This document shows, piece after piece, positions 34,227 to 45,385 of a stretch of DNA of 64,000 bases. How positions within the stretch are numbered: position 1 is the stretch's first letter; each line of letters starts with the position of its first letter. A program made the position numbers and the translations under genes. The notes beneath the pieces are model-generated. The model did no database searches. It was not told where the DNA came from and saw only the letters and a list, made by a program, of their open reading frames with translations. This DNA comes from Euglena gracilis. Lineage: Eukaryota; Euglenida; Euglenophyceae; Euglenales. The stretch is taken from positions 55,149,419 to 55,213,418 of the forward strand of contig CP154956.1 of assembly GCA_039621445.1 (NCBI GenBank). Reading direction: 5' to 3'.

Positions 34227-34250
34227 CTTAGGCGGCGCGAATTGCCCAAC
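34227..34250. repeat. Left terminal inverted repeat of the 14 kb element
   Basis: CTTAGGCGGCGCGAATTGCC then CAAC. Its partner is at 48471-48494. Confidence 0.88.
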
Positions 34251-34955
34251 CAATTTTTGCGGTTTTTGACGTTTTTTTGGCTGTTTTGAAACCCCCCTAA
34301 AAGGGCAAAAAATGTTAGGATGAGAGGGGTGTGTGGCAGCTTTGAGCCAAAATTTTATGAAAGTGGTTTTGCGCGGTATTCCGCACAACTCATACTACAT
34401 GTCGCAAAAGCAGGTAAAAACAGAGGTATTGACACTAGTGCTGTAGGCACCAGAAAAGCACTGTATTGTAATGAGTGTGATGCACGGGTGTGTGTTAATG
34501 GTGTGGCCGTTTTAACACAGTGTGTGGGGTGAGGTGTACAATGTAAGTGTGTGCGGATTACCGCACAGAACAAACACAACAATGTGCGATGTGCGTGTTG
34601 TGTGCTTGATGTGATGTGAAGGAAAACTGTGAAGTGTGGTTTAGGCGGATAACCGCGTAAAGAGACCGTAGTTGTATCTATGAAGTACAGGCGGTAACCC
34701 GTATAACCTCTGAAGGACAGGACACATGTATTTGGTGTCAGGCGGGAATCCGCACAACACAATAAAACGTTGTGGTGGGTGTGTGGGCCAGATTACGTGA
34801 GAGGACAGATGCGTTTACTTAAGGTGGAGATAAAACGGTGGGGAGGCCGGGGGGACCGGGGGGGCAGCGTCCGTCTCTCATACCACACCCTGACACATCC
34901 GTGCCCTGGCCCTTACCGGGACGGTGGCCCAGCCGTGCTGGTGACGGGGGGATCT

Positions 34956-34957
<2 letters not shown>

Positions 34958-35017
<60 letters not shown>

Positions 35018-35037
35018 CGCGCGCGCGTGTGTGTGTC
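34958..35037. repeat. (GT)n(GC)n(GT)n microsatellite
   Basis: Lies inside the 14 kb element, 5' of its gene. Confidence 0.95.
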
Positions 35038-35580
35038 CGCCAGGTGTGGTGGTGGGCCAACGGTGGCTGCCCCATCCCCCTGAAAGAGGGGGCGGTCATC
35101 CCCGGCGAGCCTGCCTGTGTAACTCCCCGGCCTGAAAGGAACGAAACGGCACGTGAACGTCGTAACGTACGTGTCTCCGCGACTGCGGTGAGGGGTGGTC
35201 GCGAAACGACGTGTTGTTGTTACAGAGGAGGGGTGTGGGTTACCAAAGGTACAGATGTACAAACGTCTGTGTAATGCTGGAAAGAAGAGGTGATGTGTTG
35301 TGCGGATTCCCGCACAACACATCATGAGTGTACCAACTGCGTGGATAAAAAGACAGTGAGGAGCCCAGGTGGTCCTTTGACCTCTCCGCACCGCCGGGGC
35401 AGGTTGCCCAGACCTGCCCAACGGGGGTGCGGTTGCGGCGTTTGCGGACCAACGCAGCCGGGGCGACGACGCCCGTCCCGGACTCCCCCGTGGGTAGGAA
35501 AATTCAACCTGGGTGTTTGTGTTTCGCGTTTTGGAAGTTTGGTGGTACACAAATACTCGCGACCGGAATGCGTAGGGGAC

Positions 35581-35860
35581 AGGCTTCTTTTTAAGACCCC
35601 CGGGGGGGAGGGGGGGTCCCCCCCACCCACCCAGGGTGGCGCGGGACCCCCCCGGGGGGGGGGGGGGGCGGGGGACCCCCCCAAAATCGGGCCCGTTAAA
35701 GGCAATTTTCAAAAATTTTCGGCGCTTCGCGCCGAAAAGGTATACCCAGCGCCTCCGGCGCGGGACCCCCCCCCCCCGGGGGGGGGCCCGGCCCGGACCC
35801 ACCCACCCACCCCCCCCCCCCCGGGGGGGGGGGGGGTCAGGTGACTTAAAAAGAAGCCTG
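35581..35860. mobile_element. 280-bp G-run element nested in the 14 kb element, 9-bp target duplication
   Basis: Ends AGGCTTCTTTTTAAG and CTTAAAAAGAAGCCTG are inverted and flanked by GTAGGGGAC at 35572-35580 and 35861-35869. Contains long C and G runs and a central TTTTCGGCGCTTCGCGCCG palindrome. A 9-bp duplication is typical of Mutator-like elements. Non-coding. Confidence 0.88.
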
Positions 35861-36680
35861 GTAGGGGACTGTTTTTCTGAGGGCGTGTGTTGAGGTCTGT
35901 TGAGAGAGAGGCTGTGTGTGCAGTGGTTGCACGTGGATGCCGACGGTGTGTGCGGGTTTCCGCGTACAAGAAGAGACCATTGCACGAGGCGTAACGCTCA
36001 TGCACTGCACGCATGCCAGCCACCTCCCCTTCGCTTTTGTGCAAGATCTGAATCGCGAGGCCTTCGTTTGGTGTAACCGCCGGCGTGACCACCAACAGTG
36101 GTTTCGCGAAAGTTATACAGTCCAAATGTGATCTCCAGAGAGAGATGTTGGGCAAGTGGCTGTAACGGCCTCTTGTGGCCGAGCTCCCTGGGACCGCCCA
36201 CCCCAGCGGGCAACGCCACTGGTTCCCCGGCCGGTGCGGTCACTTGCCTATTTTCTCTTACGGACGAGTGAGTGCACGGATATCCGCTCAGGCTGTGTAT
36301 ATACATGGCGTCCGTTCCTTTGTCGTTGCTTTTTTCCCCCCTTTCTGGTGGTGTGAGTGGTTCTGATGGTATGAGTGAGGATAAACGAAGCGGAGGCTGG
36401 CAGCAGTTCAGTGTGCCCCCGAGGGGGTTAGTCCAGGCCACCGAGGGGACCCGGTGTATACGCCCAACTGGGCCGCACGATTGCGTGCTATACACCCCTC
36501 CCGCACACGATTACCTGGGACCCTTTCGCGACTGAGGGCGACTGGTGGGAGACGACTGGTTTATAATTTCTGTTTGGTTCGCGAGACAAATGCGAACCAA
36601 ATGAGAAAACAAGACAGAATGAGACAACTGAACTGCAGCTCCCTCAACACCACCCAAAACAAACCACTTTCTACGACGTG

Positions 36681-36720
36681 GAGCTGCGGTTTGTGCGGGA
36701 AACCGCACAAACCGCAGCTC
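36681..36720. repeat. 40-base near-perfect hairpin built on the element's palindrome
   Basis: Arms GAGCTGCGGTTTGTGCGG and their inverse flank a loop of about four bases, extending the usual palindrome by 11 paired bases per side. It lies about 0.72 kb before the gene's start codon. Confidence 0.85.
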
Positions 36721-37443
36721 CTCTCCCCAGACCACGGTGTTTTCTCAGTGGTTACGTCGCAGTGGTACGTTTCATTCGCGAGGGGGTATAAATTGCGTGA
36801 ATTCCAACATCGACTTGTACCACTAAACACCCTGAATCGCGACAAGGTCTCAGGTCCTTCGGTTTTGGAGGGCCGTCTTATCTGGAATCGCGCTCTAAAT
36901 TGTGTCATACGAACCACCCCATTCCCTGTTGCCCCCGCCGGATTCAAATTTGAGTACTCTGAACAGCAGCATTCCACGACTTACACGGAAACCCGCACAC
37001 AAGCTCAGAAACAAACTAAGAGTTCTGTAATGAGGAACTAACGAGGAAGGATAGGTCATTGTGATGTTACCACCAGTTGTGCGGAAACCCATGTAGAAGA
37101 GGTCTACGGTGGTTCTGTGTGTATGGTATGGTACGGTGTGGTATGGTATGGTATGGTGACTGACTGATTTGAATAAAACCCAATGCAGCGTTGTGCGGAT
37201 TCCCGTGTAAAGGACTGAACACTGGTCAATACTATGTCATTATTTGAGCGCAGTCACTCGAGCGAAACACTGTCGAATCTGTACGCACATGAGTGGTCTT
37301 TGTCCATTCACTTCTAACACTGTTGATCGTGTACAGTAGATCTGTGTACATTGTGTACTCACTCAATTACGCACATAACTTGTTGTGCAGTAATCCGCAC
37401 ACGTCCATCTCCGTTGTCTCAGACTGTGCAAAAAAAACAAAAA

Positions 37444-38976
37444 ATGGCCTCCCCGTCTGAGACGTTGGTGTGTTTGCAGCTGGACCAGCTGCGGGGGTAC
37501 CTGGCCGGTGTCCCCCCGGCCGATGGTTGGGCGATACTGGAGGACGCTCTCCGAAGGGGTGACCCCGGAGCCCTCAACCTGGTGGAGACGGGCCTGGCCG
37601 TCAGGGCTAACCGCCGGTCCCGTCGCAGCCTGCGCGAGGTGCGGCGGGAGTACACCCGGCCCCCGTCCGAACGGCCGATGTGGATGGCCCGCTTCACCGA
37701 CGGGCTGCTGGCGCTGTGGAGGACGCTGCGACGGCTGGCCGTACCCTTCGGTGAGGTGGTTATGCCAGCAGCCGTCCTGGCCCCCGCCCCGGCGCAGCAG
37801 ACGCTGCAGGACCTGCCCCGCACTACCCGTCGGCTGCTGCGGCCCGCCGGTCTGGTGGGCCCCACGGAGGAGCTCGTGCGCGAAGGGCCCGGGACGCGGT
37901 GCTGCGGGCGTTGGACGGCCACCAGTGTGTGCTGTGGCTGGACAACTTCTGCTGGCTGCGGTGGGGCACGGACCCCGCACAGCCCAGCTACAGCCACAAC
38001 GTCAACACCCTGGATTCAGGGTGCCTACTCTGCTTTTCCTGTTGGTCAAATGGGCGTGACGATGACCTTCCGTGCATGACAACACGTGCGCGGTTTTCCG
38101 CCTGAGAATGTTCCGTCTTCCAAAATGAAATCACTGAACGCCCAAGAACCCCGCAAGTCGGGGTGACACAATTGGTGACAACAGGTGAACCCTTATCTCT
38201 TGGGACACACAAAAAAAACGAACGTCCTTTAAGTAGTGCACAGGGTTAAGCACAATGGTGGTTGTTGAACAGGTTTGTGCGGGTTTCCGTGTAAACTGTG
38301 TAAGTTTGTTTGCTCGGAAACCCGCACACTGCGGGATGATGTCTGCGTACACTGATCGACTCAATGAGCAGGCCCTCTGTGAGGTGACTGCTGCAGATCG
38401 ACCCCCTGTGGACTTGATGCGGTCCGTGACGTTCGACCTGTGCCTGCAGTCGGCAAAGACGCTGCACCAGGCGGTGCGCGGCCTCCACCGGGCGGCGCTC
38501 TCGGTGGACAACGTCTGCGTCCCGCTGGACATGCAGCGGGACGCGATGTGGTCGCTGCGGTGGAGGCCCTTCTCCCTCACCGAGCAGACGGTCAGCTCAA
38601 ACTGGGACCTCCTCCAGCTCCTGGAGACCGTGCTGCAGCTGCAGGGGCGGTCGGGCCGACAGCTGCCCCTCCTCGTGGATGAGAACATCCACTACCGCAT
38701 CCTCCGCCTCTACTCGGCCCCGGCGCTGCGCCTCCGGATGGGGCAGCACCTCGCCAACGTCCCCCTGCTGTATGGCATCTGGCATGCCTACAAGCACATG
38801 GTGACGGTGGTGTACTGGGCGTTCTTCCTGGTGCTGGCCCACCTGGAGGTGCCGGCGGGTGCCGGGGGCAGCCGGCAGCTGATGACGTCCCTGCGGTCGC
38901 GCCGGAAGGTGCTGTACATGGAGAAGCTGTTTGCCAGCCTCCTGTTGACCCGGGCCGACGTGCTGCCACAGCCAGG
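37444..38976 (+). CDS. Transposon gene, first two exons
   Basis: The start ATG gives 'MASPSETLVCLQLDQLRGYL'. Exon 1 (37444 to about 38040) changes frame near 37885: 'TEELVRE' continues as 'ARDAVLRALDG' in another frame and then 'CVLWLDNFCWLRWGTDP'. Exon 2 (38397-38976, acceptor CTGCTGCAG) encodes 'LPLLVDENIHYRILRL' and 'VPLLYGIWHAYKHMV', with donor CCAGG|GTGACC. The WLDN, VDEN and WHAYKH blocks contain acidic and His residues that could belong to a nuclease or transposase core, but I recognise no DDE family. The intron carries three element palindromes. The frame change indicates decay or an assembly indel. Confidence 0.55.
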
Positions 38977-40267
38977 GTGACCACTGCTCCTGGTCAGGGA
39001 GAAGTTCACCTGGTTCTCCAGACCACTGTGGCGGTTATCTGCACACTCTCATGTGCCTGTGTCAGACATCTTCCATCTGTTCGACCAATATGTCCGCTTT
39101 GTGCGGAAACCCGCGTGAATGACGCTGGTGAAAAGCCACGCAGTCTAACATGTAGCATGTTCCTTGCAGTTCTGTTTATTACAGTCTCCTTTCCTTCTGA
39201 GTGGTGAGGATTCTTCAGAAGCACAGTTGTCACTCTGGAGCTACGTGGAGGATCGTCTCCGAGAGGAGAGCCAGCGCGTGCACGTCTCCACCCCCACTGC
39301 GGCCGATGGGTACGGCCCGCAGCTGCTCCTGGGGCTGCACCGCCTCCTCACGTTCTTCCTGCCGGCCCTCCTCCACCTGGGCTTCAAGGTGCGCCAGTGC
39401 ACCTGGCGCGGCCGCCCCGACGACAAGGTGAAGGGGGAGACAGCGGGGCAGGTGCTGGAGCTCCTGCAGGCCCACCTCGAGCGGGCCATGAGTCCGCATG
39501 GCCTCCCCTCGGAGTACATGCGGATCATCTCCCTGGCCCTGCTGACCTGGCAGCCGTGGATGTCCCGCCTGCCCGGGTGCGTCTTCGTGGAAGAGGCCGG
39601 TGAAGCGATGCTGTCACGCCTGTTGGGTGCCTGCCGCCGGTCGCCGTACGTCACAGACTTCCGGGGCACCCTGCAGCTGTTCCTCGGCCTGCCGCCCCCA
39701 TCGCTGCCGCCAGCTGGTGGACCACCCTGAGGGCTGCCCCTTCCCCGCCGGGTGGATGCCACGCGGATCGCCTGGGTGGACGCCTCCGAGGTGGAGTTCC
39801 CCCGGTGGGGGTCCCCGCCCATCCTGCCGGAGACCATGGACGTCCAGGCGCTGGAGGCCCTGATGCGGACCTCCCTCCTCTTAGGCGGCCGAATTCGCAC
39901 TTAAGCTTTTTTCCTTTTGATGCGCGCAATTGCGCAAATTTACGATCTTTTTGTAACCCCTGGGACCCTGTACCCTGCCACCCAGAACACGATATATGAG
40001 CTATGACACCCCTCCACTGGAGGGGATTGACTGCCAGTGGTCTGGTGTGCATGCTGCTTGCCAGGTGACGTTAATAGGGCGGAGGGTGAGACTGGTGCTG
40101 TTGTACATCAAACGGGAGAGAGGCACACACCCCTTGTGACGACACTTGGAAACGGTGCTGACGTGCTGGCTGAACTGGCTGTGACACTGCCGCCACCGGT
40201 GAGAACACACTGAGTCTCATTAGATAACAACACCACAGACACACAGAATACGTGAGGCAGACGTCAC

Positions 40268-40720
40268 ACAATTGATGCGTATTTATGGGCGCAATTGCGC
40301 AAATAAAACAATTGTGTTTATGGGCGCATTTGCGCAAATAAAACGTACACCGATGATGATAAAATGACGTGTTGGTGGGCGCCAGTGCGCGCACAAACAA
40401 ATTTGTTTATGTGCGCATTTGCGCAAATGCACACACCAACAAACGCGTTTGATGCGCGCATTTCCGCCCACCAAACACGTACGTTTTCCTTCTATGTTAA
40501 AAGACACCAATAAAGACCATGAACTAGAAGGTTTAAAAACGTGATGGACGTGTTGGTGCGCGCAATTGCGCAAATAAAGACACTTTTGTTGATGCGCGCA
40601 TTTGCGCAAATGCGCGCATCAAACACTTTATACACCGCTTCAAAATGATGTGTTTGTAGGAGCCTTAGAGCACACAAACAAAGCTGTGTTTATTTGCGCA
40701 AATGCGCGCGTCAACACACA
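40268..40720. repeat. Iterated GCGCAAATGCGC palindromes, left array
   Basis: Many copies in both orientations, often with flanking TTTAT/ATAAA or GATG/CATC (for example 40288, 40328, 40386, 40413, 40558, 40596, 40695). Confidence 0.9.
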
Positions 40721-41679
40721 TGAGTTGTGCGATACCATCTCCTCCTCCGTGACGGCTGACGAACGCAATTCCTCACGCCAACCAATGATTTGCACCACAA
40801 TTATGTGGTGATGAAATTTGTGGTGAGAGGTGGTGTGGAGTGTTCACTGGAACACGGCATTTGACTTGCGAAAATTTGCCTGTCTTATGTGTATACATTT
40901 GCACTGCTGTTACCAGGCCCGAACGGCCTGTTCCTTTGGCGATCCGTTTGGCAGTTAAACGTCATGAATTGATGACGTGCAAACGACCTGTGACTGTTGG
41001 ACACCTTTTGTGCAACAGGACTGCGTTACAAGAAGACAAAATTTGGCACCTGAAATGCCCGGGACGTGTCCGGCCGTAGTCCGTTTTATGGTTTTCTTTG
41101 CCATTTTTCCCTTGAAAAATGTAAAAAACACCGGTTTTTGTGCACTATTTGGGGGGAGTGGGTCCCACCGCTTTGATACGACCAATCCAGTGGTGGTGGT
41201 TCACCACTTCCTTGTACCCAAAATAACGGGTGTTTGAGGGCCACCTCTCTCCAGCTGTTGGTTGCCATGCACTGGCACCACGTCGTCCCCCCAGTCTTAC
41301 ACCCCGGTGGCGGGGTATAACGTGGCCGCTGTGGTGGGTGTCGTTGCAACGGGTAGGTGGATGCCGGCCTGCTGGGTGCTGAAGCATCAGCAGCTGCTGG
41401 GGCTGCAGCAGCGGTGCCGAAGCCGCAGGCCAGCCGCAGGGCCCTTGGGAACCAAAAATTGGTGCCGGTGGACGTGCACCGTTACTGGGTGGCTGTGCAC
41501 CCACCATCAAAAGATGCTATGTCTCCATCTTTTGCCGGGCCTGTCGATGGTCCAAAAACGGCACCGTAACACCATATCCCGGAGGGGACGGTGTGGTCAT
41601 TTGGATTGAACCCACTCAGAAGCCACTAAGGGTAGCTGTAGGAGCGCCAAAGGAAGTCACTTATTACTCCTCCATTGGC

Positions 41680-42200
41680 GGTTTATTTGCGCATTTGCGC
41701 GCATCACGTTGTTTTATGGACGCAAGTGCGCAAATAAAACAGATGTAAACTGAACAATTTACATCTGGTTTATTTGTGCATTTGCACCCACAAACAACGT
41801 GATGCGCGCAAATGCGCAAATAAACCACATCTGCTGTCAGTGTTTGACGGCTGTGTTTCCGTCACACCGTTCTTCTTTGTTTATTTGCGCAAATGCGCAC
41901 ATCAAACACAAAACATGTTTATGCGCGCATTTGCGCAAATGCGCGCATAAAAATGTTTTGTGTTGATGCGCGCATTTGCGCCCATAAGCTTGTGCGTTGA
42001 CAAACAGTGTGACAAATCCACCAACTGGATGGCCCGTTGGTCCGTGCCGTCACGGCCTCTTTGTCACACCGTTTATCAACAGCGTCAGTTCATGGGTGCC
42101 AAAGCCCATTTCTTCAAGCACATAATTGTGTTTATTTGCGCAATTGCGCGCATCAACATAAACATGTTGGTGCGCGCATTTGCGCGCATCAAACGTTATT
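41680..42200. repeat. Iterated GCGCAAATGCGC palindromes, right array
   Basis: Copies at about 41689, 41722, 41805, 41884, 41924, 41967, 42137 and 42172. One variant is TTTGTGCATTTGCACCCA. A last copy adjoins the right terminus at 42801. Confidence 0.9.
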
Positions 42201-43559
42201 TTGTCCTTCCAGTGTTGGGCTTCTCCTGCAGGGTTCTTTGCCGCACAACTGGTTCTGCGCATCCCGGGTATAAGCCGGGTGGGAGACACCCTTCCCCTTC
42301 ATTCCCTTCATTCCCTGCGGACCCTATTTCTTCCCCCCTGCGCTTCTCTTGCCCAACACGCGGCACTTACCTTCCTTTCCCGTTGTCCTTCCTGCCGGCA
42401 TGGTCACACCACATCCACACACCCCGCACCTTCCTCCCTGCACATCAACAAACAGCCCAAAAACACCACACCAAGGCACCGCAAGCAACGCAGTCCGGGA
42501 AACACCCAGGACGCACACTGCCGGCAGCTCGGACACACTCGGGGACACAGCCGAAAGGAGCAACAGGGGCAGTAAAGGTCCCGTTCCTAAGGTGCTTTTT
42601 TGCGTTTTTTTCAGGGTGGGCCGGCAGGGTCCCGTAGGTTTGGGCCCACAAAGTCCTTCCCGACACCCCCAAAAATCACTGTTTTTCGCCAAAGTCTCAT
42701 CGCCAAAATCAGAATTTCGCTCGTTTTTTGCACTCTCTTGTTGCCGTGTTTTCAAACCCCCCGGACCTTCACAGCCGAAACAGAGCACAATGAAAAAAAT
42801 CGTAAATTTGCGCAAATGCGCGCATCAAACGAAAAAAGATTAAGTGCGAATTAGGCCGCCTAAGCTCCTGACGCTGGTGAGTGGCCGGGCCCTGACACCC
42901 GACATCCTGGTCTGGATGCGGGAGAACGTCGGGCCGGTGGACCCCCCGGAGTTCGCCCGTCGCCAGCGGGCGATGGACAACTTCCTCCACCAGCGACAGT
43001 GGCGGCGCTGCAGCTCCACGCCCCAGGGGGATGTCGAAGCGGCAGCCAGCGGGCAGGCGGAAACCCGCGCAGAGGCGGCGGCCCGTGCGGAAACCCGCCA
43101 AGCAGCGGAACCTGCACAGTTGGGGATGGTCACCGGTCGGGCTGCTGAGGAGCCCCCGGACCTCGTCCGGGTCCTCGTCCTCTGACGAGGACCTCAGTCT
43201 GTCCCCTGCGGCGGTGTGTCCCTCCGGACCAACGACTTTGTACGTGGCCATAAACCTTCCTGTACATCAGGGAGTCGGTTGGAGGCCTTCAGATTGAGGG
43301 TGAGGGATCACTCTGAAGCAGTACACTGAGTTCAATCAAGAAAAACTGACATTAAATGCAACACAACAGCAACCACTTACCAACAACCTCCGTAGAACAC
43401 GTCCTTTTTGTGCTGGTGAGGAATGCTGTTACACGGAAACCCGCCCGCCACCCCTATCACTAGAATTTCTGCTTATTTATGCTGACAAATGTGTGCCACT
43501 GATCTTACCTCAATTTCCTTGATTTTGGGTGTTTTCACGTTGTCTTGTTTTTTTTAGAC

Positions 43560-43732
43560 CTCTGATGACAGCCTGGAGGCCCTCGGCGCCCGCCCGCTCG
43601 GTGATGGAGCTTGTGTCGAAGACCGACCCTGCTGGCCCGTGTCCGGAGGGGGTCTGGACATGGTTCACCTGGCGGTCATGTGCTGAGGCAGTCCATTTTA
43701 CCGTACAAACGTGCAATAGTGCTTGACAGTTC
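43560..43732 (+). CDS. Transposon gene, probable short exon
   Basis: Follows a strong TTTTTTTTAG acceptor. The open frame 'SDDSLEALGARPLGDGACVE' has GC-rich third positions. The 3' boundary is uncertain. Confidence 0.35.
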
Positions 43733-43920
43733 TCATTCCCGGGTTGTTTTGGTTTTCAGTAAGGGCAAGGGAAGTAAGTCACTCTGTTTGGATGACACTC
43801 ACCCGCATTCCTGATATGCTTCAATGTCACTCACCTCCTTTTGTTTCTTCATGTGTGCGGGTCTCCGTGTAAACGCTGGCATCTAGTGGTCCTGTCTGTT
43901 CAGAACTTTCGGTTAAAACA

Positions 43921-44684
43921 TGGGAGAGTCAGACACCCTCCGCGCCTTGACGTGCTGGTGCTGGACGAGACCCTCACACGAGGGCAGGTGCGGCGGGTCG
44001 AAAAGGCCCATGTGGACTCCCTCGTCAAGGCGTTCACGGAGAACCTGCCGGTGGGGGCCCTCAGCTTCGTGGTGTGGCCGGAGCAGGGTGTGTTTTTTTT
44101 TGTGTGTCTGTGCCTATCAGCATATGTGTCGGTCTGTCTGTGGCTGTGAAACCGGAAGAAAAGGGGGGGAAAAGGCATATGCTTCCCAAACGACTGAATA
44201 CTGAAATGGGCTTTATTTGTCATGTTCTTTTTTGGGGGGGTCCAGGCGGGAATCTGTGCACCGGAAGGAATTGTTTTCAATTGCAATGTGTTTCTCGGTT
44301 GTCACAGCGACCGGGAAATTCGTCATCCTGAGCGGGCAGCACCGCTTCCTGGCGGCCACCCAGGTGGCGGACTCGGCGGTGGCTGACGCGCGGCTGGCGC
44401 TGCAGTGGACCGAGTAGTTCAACTGCCACACGGTGCTGGCGTCGGCGACGCTGGAGGAGCGGCAGCGGGCGGCCGGCAGCATGCAGGCCCGGGACGGGAC
44501 GGTGAGGGAGATGTCCCTCAGCCAGCGGGTGGAGTGGCTAGAGCGGGAGGTGGAGCGGGAGCGGCCGGGGGCGGTGCCGGACGGCGAGGCGGGGACCGCC
44601 GCCCGCCTCACGGTGAACCGGACGGAGCTGCTGAAGCGGGTGTACGTGAAGACGGGGTGCACGGAGACGTCCCACGGCAAGATG
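43921..44684 (+). CDS. Transposon gene, ParB/Srx-like exon pair with in-frame TAG
   Basis: The first exon ends at 44087 ('RLDVLVLDETLTRGQVRRVE', 'DSLVKAFTENLPVGALSFVV'). The second is 44308-44684 (acceptor GTTGTCACAG). They join in phase to give '..WPEQATGKFVILSGQHRFLAATQ', resembling the ParB/Srx nucleotide-binding fold, in which a regulatory strand is followed by a G[EQ][RH]R box. The second exon is open for 125 codons except for TAG at 44415-44417 ('LQWTE' stop 'FNCHTV'), then continues with a likely coiled coil ('LSQRVEWLEREVERERP'). In a transposon, known ParB roles suggest site-specific DNA binding or switching; this is inference. Confidence 0.5.
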
Positions 44685-44927
44685 GTGTGTAAGTAGCCTG
44701 CGTGACCGTGCCCCAGACCTGCATGTGTGTGCGGGTTTCCGTTTTCTATTTGATGCAATGCACGGATTCCCGCAGAGAGACGGCTTTTGTTTTCAGAAAG
44801 AAAGTGTTGTCATTTCCAGGCAGGTTTCCGTGCAAAGGCTTTTCTAAATGAAAGCGTGTGTTGTGTCCGGATGCCTATACAGGAATACGTCTGACATTTT
44901 GCGGATGTCACTGTTCTTGTGCTCAGG

Positions 44928-45035
44928 TTCCCTGTCCATGGTTCCCAGCCTGGAGCAGAGCATGGACAGCGTGGACATCAAAATGCCGCTCAGCGGTACC
45001 AACTGGCGCTGGTCAGCCCAGCATCCGTGCGCAGG
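44928..45035 (+). CDS. Transposon gene, probable exon
   Basis: Acceptor CTTGTGCTCAG. The frame reads 'FPVHGSQPGAEHGQRGHQNA' and 'VSPASVRRAIQDVW', a plausible helical segment. Low certainty because alternative frames are also open. Confidence 0.3.
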
Positions 45036-45249
45036 GCAATCCAGGACGTGTGGTTACTCTGTTGACTCTTTGGTTAGTTAGATGTGTAACTACGTTTCAC
45101 GCATGGTTGCTTACGCGGGAACCCGCGTGATTGGATGTGGTGAAAGATCTCAGTTCACCTCAGAATGATCCAGAGCCAGAAGACAGTCCTCACGCAGAGT
45201 TGCTTTCTTTTTCCTGTTACTGATCAGTGATTTCGCAATGATGACGGAG

Positions 45250-45385
45250 GTTTGGGGTTGTCCTGAGGACGGCCGCCGCGGGAGGCGATCCTTCGCTCCC
45301 CCCTGTGGGGGACCGAGCTTTGGGGTTGTCCTGAGGACGGCCGCCGCGGGAGGCGATCCTTCGCTCCACCCTGTGGGGGGCTGAG
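45250..45385. repeat. 67-bp tandem direct duplication inside transposon coding DNA
   Basis: Two copies beginning TTTGGGGTTGTCCTGAGGAC lie at about 45252 and 45319 and differ at only a few positions. The unit is not a multiple of three, so the duplication breaks any frame through it. Confidence 0.85.

Larger units (their letters stand above)
39880..42864. mobile_element. 2985-bp nested relative, non-coding, with 5-bp target duplication CTCCT
   Basis: Left CTTAGGCGGCCGAATTCGCA; right end reverse complement CTTAGGCGGCCTAATTCGCA. The imperfect inverted similarity runs for about 65 bases. CTCCT lies at 39875-39879 and 42865-42869, and removing the element plus one CTCCT restores the host frame exactly. 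The interior has no convincing ORF but two dense arrays of a GCGCAAATGCGC palindrome. It is probably mobilised by the product of a related autonomous element. Confidence 0.92.
39219..43190 (+). pseudogene. Transposon gene, third exon split by a nested element
   Basis: After a TTCTTCAG acceptor the frame gives 'AQLSLWSYVEDRLREESQ', 'PSEYMRIISLALLTWQPW' and 'YVTDFRGTLQLFLGLPP'. A TGA in this frame at about 39727 and compensating frame changes between 39700 and 39765 interrupt it ('CRQLVDHPEGCPFPAG' is in another frame). It recovers as 'ATRIAWVDASEVEFPRW' and is then cut at 39879 by the 2985-bp insertion. Beyond 42869 the same frame continues ('SGRALTPDILVWMRENVGP') to an Ala/Glu-rich end. Part of a transposon protein of unknown fold. 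Confidence 0.6.

Noticed and set aside
36454-37041. 195-codon plus-strand ORF upstream of the transposon gene, with 'CGLCGKPHKPQ'
   Set aside because: The Cys-rich part is created by the 40-base hairpin; third positions are not GC-rich and palindromes cross the frame.
41145-42843. ORFs inside the 2985-bp nested element as a transposase
   Set aside because: Low-complexity Pro/Ser/Gln text, no codon bias, and not conserved in frame in the 56.56-57.31 kb copy.
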